A DNA stretch of 64,000 bases from assembly GCA_014338405.1 (NCBI GenBank), contig JTDE01021233.1, positions 1-64,000 of the forward strand, given 5' to 3'. The translations under genes were made by a program, and so were the position numbers. A model generated the notes under the pieces. It searched no databases, was not told the origin of the DNA, and saw nothing but the letters and a program-made list of their open reading frames with translations. Position 1 is the stretch's first letter; each line of letters begins with the position of its first letter. The stretch comes from Paragonimus skrjabini miyazakii (Eukaryota > Platyhelminthes > Trematoda > Plagiorchiida > Troglotrematidae). Below are positions 37,001 to 49,000 of this stretch, in pieces.

Positions 37001-40000
37001 CGGCTATTTTTGGCCGAACAGCGTCTCTAGTCCGCGCGAATTATGCAGATAATCCCTTTAGAAATGCTTCTTGAAAACCAAACAATAAAATGAATAACTC
37101 ATCCATATCATGTAGGACACATATTGAGACGCTGTAAACCTGACCATAAAAGAACATAATAAAAGAATACTAGGTAAGCAAGTGGATATCAGCAATGGAT
37201 GCACACCGTGAGCAGTGAAAACATATGGTTAATGCAGAGAGAAATTTGTCCGACAATAATCACACATACAAACAAGAACTTGTATAACGAAGCCAGTGAA
37301 ACGCGTACTTGATTTTGACGGTAAAAGTTGAATTTTGCGCACAAGGCAACCCCTCATATGACGCTTGCCTTGAAGACACCTGTTCCATAGCGGCTCCTGA
37401 TAAACGTGAACTAGAACGTGTCCGAGGTCCAACCAATACAGGCTTTCCTACAGCCATCAGGTTGGACACCGGCGGTTGCGAAGATAGCCGAGGACATCGT
37501 ATGGATCTGAGAACGATTGCTTCGTTCGGATTATCACCCAAAGCTTGTGGCCTGTCGACGTTATGTAAGTCGAACGAATTACTCAGCGGGTGCTTGACGG
37601 CTATATGTTCGGCCTCCGTGGGCAGCTGCTGAAGTTGGCGCCGAAGGACTTTGACTCGATTCAGTTGATCACCCTGAGTCAAAGGTTCTGATGTTTTGCA
37701 CTGTGTATCCGGAGGGGGTTTACCTAAAAACAACAGGTGGTATTAGTAATGTTTTCATCATAAGGATTACAGTTCTCTGAAATGAACTGAGACAGAAACT
37801 GTTTTGTGGAATGATAGGGAACGAAGAGTATTAACATGAATATCCGCCAGCGGGAAACGACGGCAGGCTGTGGACAACATAGAATTACGCTTTTGCTTAT
37901 TTCACAGTGGGTGCGCCAATTAAAGTATCATCTGTCACTTCAGAAAGCATTTCCTCGTTGGCATATCCAACAACCATGTGAAAATAAAGAAAATTCAATA
38001 GACAAATAGCAACGGGAAAACAGCGAAGAAGAGGACACTATGTTTGAAAGCCCTAAGATCACAATGTCTGAAACTTTCAAACATGAAATCACAAACAACG
38101 GGGAATCACGACAGGGTTAAACAGAATCCTGCGATAGTGTCCTTACGGTTTCCAATGCATCGAAACAAAGCGGCAAAACTGATATCACTGAATACCAAAT
38201 GAATGTGCGGGTCAAGACATGGTAATCTAGGATCTGCTTTGGATCTCAAGCTAACTGAATACGTAACCTTTACAATCTTCCGTAGCAGTAGAGCGGTAGT
38301 GAACATGTGATTGATATCACGTAAAAGAGCATAGTCCAGAGGCAATCATGGTTGAACGCTCAGATGATACGCATCGGGTAGAGTCAATGTTAGATAAATA
38401 AAGTGGAAAACAGGTTCACCTATCAAAAGCGACGGGCATGTTTCAAACAAATACCGGGACTGGGGAGCCAAATCTTCGTCTAACATTATTTTCCGTCAAA
38501 ATAGGTCAGCTGAAAAGTATTTATGTACAGGAAAAACATACTCAAACGTGTAACATCAATGTCACAGTAAACAAACCTGTTAAGCCTCATTCCGATCTCA
38601 CAGATGACGAAGTCTATGAAAACAGAGCAACGGTCACTTTTATAAAACGAAGTAATGAATTTGCATGTTCCACATCAGCCGGCATACTTACCAATGCGTA
38701 TTGTTGTTCGGGCTGTGGGCTCATTCCTTTGGTCACCATTGCCACTGTGATGTGTCTTATCCACGATATGGAAACGTCCAATCGGAGGCGAACCACCGTT
38801 TAAAGTGCGTGACTGGTTTTCACCCGACTCGTCTACCGTTCGATTCCGCACCGAACAAGCACGATTGGGTGTAGGAATGCTTAGATCAGGCACAGACCTC
38901 TTGCTGGCAGCCGGTGGGAGGTCCATGGATGCTAACGGTTCATACAAACTCAAGGAAGAGCCTGGCAGGTTAGTCAAAGCGAGTGGCAGCATAGTTGTAG
39001 AATCCCCAGAAGCGGCAGCAGTTGTATTGGACGTAATCGGATTCAGAATCGGCTGAATCGAGCTGAAACAGTTAGAAGAAAAGTAGAATTCGAAATGAAA
39101 CTCTGAAATAGACTATGTATAAAAGTTTACCAATAGCTGGTATATTTGTTGTCTGCTAAAGAAATTGACTTTCAGAACGTTTTGATAGTAAAGGCTGTGT
39201 CATAGTACATGCAAGGTTTATGGATGCCACTTACATGTCATGGATATCAATACAGACCCAGCAGATGTAGAAAGTGGACCATGTAATAAGAAGGATAACA
39301 GACTACTGTCACAGTATTGCACTTCCACAAAGCATAAGTGTTTTCGTGCATGCTGAAAATAATCAAATACGTCAAATTACTACCCTTATGATTGCTGTGA
39401 TTCATCCAGGCGCTGGTATGCGACTAGTTGCAGGTTTCATGAAGATTGTTGAAGACGTAAGAGGTGTCAATAGAGAGACCGGTACAGAGGTAAGAAAAAC
39501 AGATGAAACAGAAACATACTGGACAAAATGTGAACACGAACAGAGTGAAGTTAGTGAATATCATCGGAATTCAGCTGATGAGTAGCCGGGAACGGATCAC
39601 AATAAATACAATGAACAAGTCCAACCACACGATAGGTTATTAGTTTCTCCTCGTCGAGACAACTTACACAAGTCGCACCACTTTTTGTAAACGAGCTCAA
39701 ATTTTAACAACTCAGCTCCTAAAGGTTCAGTCAATAATTAAATGGGCCCCCACTTGATTAAAGGGGGACAACCAAGTCAACTAAACACCGGTAACAAGAC
39801 AGAAGTTTCGTCACAGAAGATGATCTGACAAGTTGAGCAATTATCATGAGGGATTGCGGCAGAAAGTTTACACACGATTCATCGAGGCCGACTGTGAAAT
39901 AAAAAACGAAGTAGTAGTTAATAGCTCACTGCACAGCTTCAACAAGGGAGAGACTCGAATCTAGTGATTCTTTTCAGGGTGCGCAACCGAGGAATCAACT

Positions 40001-43000
40001 GGCATGTAAACCGTAACTGTTGATTCGTGACTGACAGCTTCAATATACACAGTTTGAGAGTGATTTTATGAATGAGTTCCAAATAAGCTGGGGTTTCCAG
40101 CACATGAAATGAGATGAACGACCCCTATAACGAACGTCGTTATAACGAAAATGTCAGTGGAATGAGGGAAACTTATGACCACAAAATGTACGCCAAGATA
40201 AACGCCGTCACAATGACAGTCCCGTTAGAACATAAAAATCAACCGGCCACACAAAACTGCGCTCGTTGTGACACAATGTACAGGGAGAACCAGAGCGCAG
40301 CAATTCGAGCAGCCATTATTTGCTCACTCGGATCAGTGTGACTAAACGGGGCTGGGCCAAAAGAGAATGAAAACAAAAAGCAAAAGCCGCAGCTGACGCT
40401 TGTGCCCAAACATTCAAAAACTGTTAGTCTGGACGACGTCAGTGCAGATGAATATTCTGAAGTCGTGTATGCACAAGAAGTAATGGAAGTTATTGACACC
40501 GGTTAACCCTGATAGCAACACGCTCAAAGAGGATACCAGTGGTGAGTACGAAACACTACGCTCTGTGATTATGCTTAACATGGTGGACTGTAAGAAGATA
40601 ATATGCCATTTTGTCCGGTAAGCGACATGAATCTCTCCTCAGACTTTGAAGAGATGGAAATTGAACGTCGTAAATCGTGTGCCTCACCAGAGACACATCA
40701 CCGACTATTCGCTACACGCAATTACATGTGTGTGTGTCACTTTGTAATACAACACACGCTTTGTAAGCCTTTCACTATGGATCACACTAAAAGAGGAATA
40801 ATGATGGGCATCTTCAACTAAGATGGCATCGCATGACAAAAAAGCGTGACATGGGTTACGTATTTGGTAAACTTCGTAGGTTACTCCTTATGACGGATTT
40901 TTGTGGTCTCGCAGCTTTCCTCATAACTGCGTTCAACTGCCTCCTCTAGATCACTATAGCAACCGATACGGACCTGATTCGATGGAATAGCCAAAGAAAG
41001 GCAAAAGGTGTCTGGTAGCCAAAACAAAGAGTCCCTTCACATGCCTACGTGATGATTCCCATGGAACCAAAGTGAACTACATGTCACATATCGAGGTGAA
41101 ACAGAACCCTTCACCAAAGCTGTCACCAACATAAGAGCGATAGAGCGAGGGAAATCAACTTGTTTAACTAGAAAGTTTGGGGGGTAATGACCACAGATCT
41201 CTCGGTTGCATTGAGGCACAAACAAGTGATCCGTCTCAAAGCCAAAATCAGAACACACGATTTATGTGGTTCAGGATTCTGCGGTTTTAGGAATCGTTTA
41301 CATAAGATCGTTTAAAATAGAGGTCTAAAGTAAATCAGCCCCAAGTTAAGAGGCATTGCAAACAGTGCTGTGAAAATCTAGCAGGTACGACGCCAAGTTA
41401 ATCCGAAATAGTCAGTTATCCCATCTCAAAAGAGCATTAACAAACATTATCTGATGTGCTTACTTCGAACGAACTTGTTCGGTAACTCGTCGTTCACCAG
41501 ATACGTCACAGGATGGTGCCAGATCTCGATGGGCTTCACTTGTCCTAACACACGTTGTGGACTGCTCGGCCGCATTACGTTGAGCAGCCCGGTAAAGTTC
41601 ACCACTTTGCCAACATTCAGCCTGTTTCAAATCCATCCACTGTTGTTGTGGTCCAATGATTGACCCGGGACGACAAATGCGGCACCAAGCGATGGCCTCA
41701 TGCGACGTGAATTGATAGTGTTTCATCAGATAGCACCCGATCAGGGTTCCCGTACGACCTAGACCAGCTGGCACAAATGCAGTATCAACCATGGGTTGGG
41801 ATCAGAAATTCCCAACAGGGATGTAAAATTCTTTATCAGAGAGACAACTAACATTTGAATCCATCCAACAATACAAAACTCAGTTTACGTTACTTTGAAC
41901 TCTCAGTGTACATACGGCATTTGTAGCGGCAAAGGAGAATGCACTGTTCGCACAAACCAATAACCAGAACTCCACATGGCCCCAAGGACGTGGGGAGAGA
42001 CAGTGTAGATAAAAGCTGGTTGAAAGTTCGAAAAACCATCTGCCATGTTACGGCAGTGTCACTATAAACCTGAAATAGGAGACAGCACTTAAACAAACAA
42101 ACAAACGAATAAGCAGGAGAATAAAATGGATAACACAAAATGCACTGAAGGGAGAACGGAGCTGGGCTGTGATGCGTCACCTGACTGAGATAGTTAAGAA
42201 CTGACATACCTGATAGTGGATTCTATGTAATCATACGACGGAGAATTCCAGACGGCACATTACGACGTGCAGCGCTCCATTTACGGTAACAGCCTTAGGG
42301 AACACGAAAATCAGTCACCCCGCAAGACGCTTATACATGTTCTAAATGCACGCAATTAATTCTTGTGCGTTGCACCGAAAAGGGATGACTAGCATGTCGT
42401 AAAGTGTTTTATTACCACTCTATTTCGTTTTCGTCGCATATTCACAAAGTGATAATGATTGGTGTTAGTGGGTTCGTGAACAAGCCTTACTGGAGCTCGA
42501 AAACCCTTGGTGACAGATCGATTTTATCTCAGTGCGAAAAATCTTAGCCTGTTCACCAATTAAAGCGACTGAGAGATACTCAGCTGCTGTAGGTTCCTCC
42601 TTCCTTTCCACAGTCTTCCTTGGCATTTTCAGCGCGGAGGATGCCATCACGTAAACGGACTGAAATAGATAAATGGGCAGACCTACGAAACGACTAATAA
42701 ACGATCTCATTCCAGATGTTCTATACAAGTCGGCGTGTGTAGAGAACCATTGTTTCGCTCCGAAGGCGTGCATTCCATGGGCAAACTGTTTTTTCTTTTA
42801 GAACTGAACATCTTTGTTCTGCTAGTTTTGAGGAAACCGGTTATAGCTTCATTGAATTTACTTTCCTACTCACAAGTACGTTCGGTTGGTTCAGCCAAGT
42901 TTGACGATACGCTAAATCAAAATGAAACGTTTTAGTTCAATCGGAACTGACCAAGTTTTCAATCGTGAGTTCCGTAACGCACACCTATGTGATATTCGGA

Positions 43001-46000
43001 AAACCATAAAGCCCAGGTAACTATAAGTAATCGACCGATACACAAAATCATAAGAATGTTCGATTTTCACCTCGTCCAGATTAAAGGAAGTGGGGATGAG
43101 AACAGCGTCAGGCAGTTTCGGAGCTTACCTAAAGTCTCGCACACTATACAGTATGACGGGGACTGAGTAAGGTATTAGGCCTAGTTCAACACGAATTTGT
43201 AGTAGGCTCGCTGATGTGTCCCGTCTGTATTCATACTAGGAGGAGCTATCAACCCTTCTGTGCACACATGATTCAAAACGATTTTGATTAAGACTATTAC
43301 TTAACACGTAATTGACATCGGCGTGAACAGCCATGAAATACTATCAGGCAGGAGGTGTGAGTATTCCAACTCTCGGCGGAATACCTCAACGCAGGGGGAA
43401 GTGCGTTCAAAACCCCACAGCGAGTGGATCGAGGACGGCGTGGGCGGCCGGATGAGTCATCGCTCAACTGGATCGGACCAACGGGCGAGACATGGCAGGC
43501 AAACTAGGATGGACGACCAAATCAGAGGCGCGATTATTCCAACACTCACAGGAATATCTCGACATGGTCGTGGAGTACGGTCAAAGCCCACAGTGGATGG
43601 ATAGAGGACAACACAAGCGACCGGACGAGCTATCCCTCAACGGAATCGGACAAACGGACGAAGATTGGCAGACGGAAAATCCCAGGATAGAAGGCGCCGA
43701 TCACAAATAAACCGGACAGAAGTGCACACGACGTGTGAGCGGAAACCGAGGGGTGTTGTGAACTGTAATCGTGATGCAAAATCACGATCTAATGATCTTG
43801 ATTCCAGTGATTCAGTTGTTTGATTCCCACAAAGAAATTGTTCTAATCGTCAACTGTATACAAACAAGTTTGACGCAGAAAATGACGATGAACTGGCTGG
43901 TGATGATCGATCCCAGTTTCTTTCGAAACAGTTTGTGCATGAGCTTCCATTAGCTCCAATAGGGAAACCGTTGCAGTCCAAACTCACAATACAGACTTAC
44001 TAAAGATTCCATACTTTGAAATTTCAAAGTAAAATTGTCAACAATCGAAATGTTGATACTTGAACTCCAATTACCGATGAGAAGAAGGACGTGACCTTCA
44101 TCCAAGTACATGGAATTCAGCGAATCTGAGATAGAAATTCCTGATCTGAATGTAATGCCAAGTAAGTTTGAGTACGCAGAAGACCAACGATACGCAGATC
44201 ATAAATTACCGTTGATGTACCAACTCTGTTCTGTGCTGATCTGCGATCTGGACTACTACTACTCAACCTCGAGTGTCGTAACTAGTGATTCGATCAACGG
44301 ATTTCTACACACTTCAAGTAAACTGAACGGTTCATTTTCGTGGAGTATACAGTGGCAGGAAAAAGTTTCCTCTCGCTCAGATGACAGTCGCTACTAAGGC
44401 ACCAACAGTGAACAAAATGAGCACAGTTACCGATCGTCGTGGACTAAGTAGGAACGTGGTGCCAAAATGTACTGTGAGGGAAGTTCGTACCGAATAAGGT
44501 TCAGTCACGTGAAGATCACATTAGTCGCAACTCAAGGTGTGAACCGAACCTATTCAATGTGTGCAATGTGAGGGAAAAACAGAAACTTCACAGTGCTCAT
44601 CATTTGCACAAAAGCCTGAGTAGTCTTGAATTGTGTAGACAGTGGAACACAATGATTTCATACCTAAGACAATCAGACGCATGAATTAGTTTGAAGCTAA
44701 CTGCTCTCAATATAATCGCAGAGCAAAAGGCCAAAGTAAGTCCAACAGGAGCAGAGTATTCCTGCGATTTATTCCGTTTGACCGACTTTCATAGGAATAT
44801 AGAGGTCATTCAGAATAAGAACGCCAATATAGGTGAGAGGATCTAGTTAACATCAGTTTGGCAGATATCTCTTGTCCCGATTCAATTAAAGAAAAAAGAG
44901 CGTAACAACAACAAGTTGACAGAAAGACGAAGGAGCACCCTACATTTCATTTGGGGAATAATCTACGCGAGCTGGCCAAATTTGGTGCAAGTAGCAAAAT
45001 AAATAGGAGAGAAGAGTGAAGCCGGATGTCTGCATGTTCTACTGATGTAGCAGCTGAGCATAAACGGGGAAAATCAAGTCAATGGGCCAATCTGGTTAGG
45101 TCCCTTTCGTTTTGTCAGCATCCAGTTCAGTTTTCTCATCCTCACCATTGCGCTCAATGCACCAGTGGTTGACATTAATGAGTAACTGATTTACAAACGT
45201 GATGAAAAGCGCAAATCAAGGTTCAGAGGTCAAAAAAAGGGAATGGATGCTGCTTTTCTTATAGAGTGAACATCACCCAAAATTGATCGCAGCTGTCGCA
45301 CTCCCATAGACTTTCCAGTCGAACCCTTTCGTAAAGAAGCACTAGACTCGAGTTTCGCTCTCATTAGAGCTCGTCAGTAGTGCATATCATCGCCACTGCC
45401 GGGACTTGAACCACGGACACGCTATTCATGAGGCAACCGTGTTTACCGTGTTTTCGAAAGGGGCCGACTGGAAAGTCTATGGGAATGCGACAGCTGCGAT
45501 CAATTGTGGGTGATGTTCAATCTATATGAAAATCAAAATCCCCTACTACTCACCAGTAATCAAATACCGCCCAACAAGTCAATGATTTCAACTTGGACAG
45601 AAGTCCTAGTCGAGGGGTTATCGATTGGAGTTAACAGACAGTAACTGTGTCTCCATTGCGAGACGATCGGGCAACCTGATCATTACTCACAAGCGAAAGT
45701 GGTTGAGTGTTCACATATGATAATTCGGTCGTGCCTAGTGTGAGGTGAATGGCGCAGTGGTAAACACGGTTGCCTCATGAAAGCGTGGCCGGAGTTCTAG
45801 CCCCGGTCATGGCAAGGATATACACTACTGACAAGCTCTAATGAGAGCGAAACTCGAGTCTAGTGCTTCTTTCCGAAAGGGGTCGACTGGAAAGTCTATG
45901 GGAATGAGACAGTTGCGATCAATTGTGGGTGATGCTCAATCCATATGAAATGGATGTTTATTTTCCGTAACTCATGTACCCAAACTCAAAACAAGCAATA

Positions 46001-49000
46001 CGTTTCTAAACCGTGCAAATAAAATACCAAGTTGTAAGTGAGAATACAGTGGTATCACTTCTTTGCATCTTCTACAGTTCCACTTCAGTGCTTATCAGTA
46101 AGCCACAAATAACCTGCATGTTTGCAAACTCGATTAGTAACCGTATCTCCTAATGGTTACAGTCGGAGTAAAGGTGAACCACGAGAACCCACAATTCAAT
46201 ACTCCTAATGACCATAAGCGGATGTTCAGAACTGATTGTCCTATATCAAAAAACTGTCCGCCTGACACTTCCAATGGTTACGTTAATAAAAATGTATGGC
46301 AGACTACAAATAATTTCCTCCTGAAGTTAGTCCTGCACCTAAAATGACTTCATTTTACAGTCATTCGCATTCGCACCAACTCACTAAAACGTTCAGTCGC
46401 CGTTAGCATACACCTAGAATTCTATATCCCGTTACTGTTCCGGCACAATCCATTGCAGGTGATGATACTAAGTGAACACAATTATTACGATATACCTCGT
46501 AAATAATCCAGACGTTATGCAGAGAAATGACAGTGACACGTGACCACGGGCCAGCAAACGTGCGGCCGGTTCACTTACCTTTGCAATGCACAGCCACCGC
46601 TCCGACTGAACGTTCGCAAATATGTAGAAAACGTTCCAGGATTTCATCCGACGGACAACTACCATCGGTGAAGAAGAGATCGTAGTGAGCAAATCCGTGA
46701 TCAGTGAAGCGGCGTGCATCGTACACCTTTCTGTTGAGTCGGATGATAGTGGTCACGTTGTTTTTACGAAAATAAGGTATATATGCTTCCGGTGCGTGTA
46801 AAGGATAATCTATGAATAGGTGAAATAGGGAAAACGGACGCAACTTCGTAAAAACATTAAAAGTGTGGAAGATGAAATTATAAATAAAGGCTGCTTATTT
46901 TCGTGTGGTATGTTTGGACAGACGTTACCTCGATAAGTTAACCCACTTAAAAATACATAAAACAATCTAAACACTAACTTATTGCCATAAAGAGGTTGAA
47001 ACGACTGACAGAGCAAAGCGAAGGTAAACTGTGGCCAATCATTAGACGTAAAGCCACACATCAACAGATCAATGATAAAACGCTAAACGGTTGTGAGGGT
47101 CAGTGCCCGGTATGAACAGGCCAGAAGGAGAAAGTAGTCAAGCGCGAAATGTTGAACGACCCTGTAGGTATCCAACATCATTGTGTCGAAACAATCACAA
47201 CATCAAATAGCATCAAACAGGTAACGAACCAAGGCAAATGATCACACTGAAGGACGGTCCAGCTCGAATGCACTGTACACAATTATGCCTAATTAATCTC
47301 AGTAAAGATGACTTTGATCGAATTCAAGCCGTTGTTTGGGCTTCTCTCTGACAGCCACATAAGAATAAACAGAACACACCGAAATGTTGACGTGGATCAA
47401 AAAATGCGTCAGAATAAACACAGGAAAACTGAAGGCGCTTCAATTATGCAAGTAATGTTTAATGCACTTACCACCTACACCGACAGTTAAAATAGTAAAC
47501 ATAATCGCTTAAAAATGACTGATTGTCACATAGTCACGGGACCTTTTACATATCGAGCTAAGAAGTTCGAAGGTCGCGTGACTAGTAGACGCCACAACAA
47601 AAGTTTTAACACGAAATTTTGAGGTTTAAAACGATGAACAGTAACATAAATCAGGACAAATAATGGTTTTTCAAAATTTAAAATACAGGACAGACCCTGT
47701 TCACAAAGTCACTAAAAAACTTATCAGATTCTGCATGACAAAATAGCATACAGAGAACAGCAAAGAGCGGAAACTATACTGACTGTTTATATTCACACAC
47801 AGCGTCGCGTGATTACACAAATTACCATTATTGTAGCAAATCCAAGTAAAGGACAAGACTTAAAAACAAGCGGTCACACTTGCACTCTGTTTTCAATCAC
47901 AATAAACTACCGACATAACAGCCAGTTTGAATTACTATGTCATGGAGGTTCCATGAATGGTATGCACGATCTGCGACGTAAAACAGGATTTCTAACAAAA
48001 TTTGTCAGACGTAACTATATGACATAGTGAATGGAATTAATTGATTTACATTCACAGTCGCATAATTCCCACAATAGTAGATGCTATTTGCATACATAAA
48101 CAAATGACCAGATTAGAAAGTGGAGAGAATGAGTGAATAAAAACAAACAAAATAAAGACATTTGATGATAAAGATGCAAAATGTCAACATTAAAGTTCAT
48201 GAACGGGATTGATCAACACCCACGTATTTGTTATGGTTATAGATGAGACTCACATATGCAAAATAAGAGCTTCAGCTGGACTCAAATCAGCGACAAAATC
48301 AGCATGCTCAAACGCGTCAAGCGCACTACCAGATGACCTACGAAGTCATGCCAGCATCTTGGAAATTTCACATTTGGAATCGGTTATCCACCCGTCCCAC
48401 TCTTTCATATGGAATCCACCGAACGATCCAAGAGATCGACTGCCCCGGCAGGATTTCTCGGAAAGTTAACGTTGGAATCCACTAACGCTACTGTTGAGCA
48501 CAGAAGTTATATTACTAATAAGTCGCTGGCTCGAATCCAGCCTAAGCCTGGATTTTTCACGAATGGATCCCATTAAAAGTCACAAATCCGCCATACTACT
48601 TTTTATTACGGTTTCGGCCAATCAGATTACAGCTTGTAAAATTACGGTTATTATTGATATCAACCAATGATGGACTTTTACTTCAGTAATACTGATATAA
48701 CTCTGTAAATCCATTTTCCTGTACTGTGAACAAAAACTGCTTGCTGCGATCCGTCGGAGGCCTTCTGCTATTTACTTAGGTGGGAGGTTCGAATTCAACT
48801 GTAATTCAAAGTCCTTAATTCCGAGTATGACAGGTCTCCATTCACAGACCGTGAGGATGGAAGAACCCAACAAGGGGGTCAACGCTATTTACAGTCGTTA
48901 ACCAAATGGTTCTGTACATCAAGTTACCACATGCCTAACAAACAGCCTACGCCAGTCGGCTGTGGCGTGGGCATGGAGTACTTGCTACAACAGACAAGTT

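Noticed and set aside
41890..42207. 105-codon minus-strand frame between CDC14 exons g and h
   Set aside because: Not in phase with the exons, no family match, Cys/Leu/Phe-rich; considered chance.
42465..42773. 102-codon minus-strand frame as an extra CDC14 exon
   Set aside because: Exons g and h already join within one codon of the active-site loop, so no exon can lie between them.
48500..48560. B-box-like GGCTCGAATCC suggesting a tRNA or another SINE
   Set aside because: No A box at the right distance, no cloverleaf, and no hammerhead.
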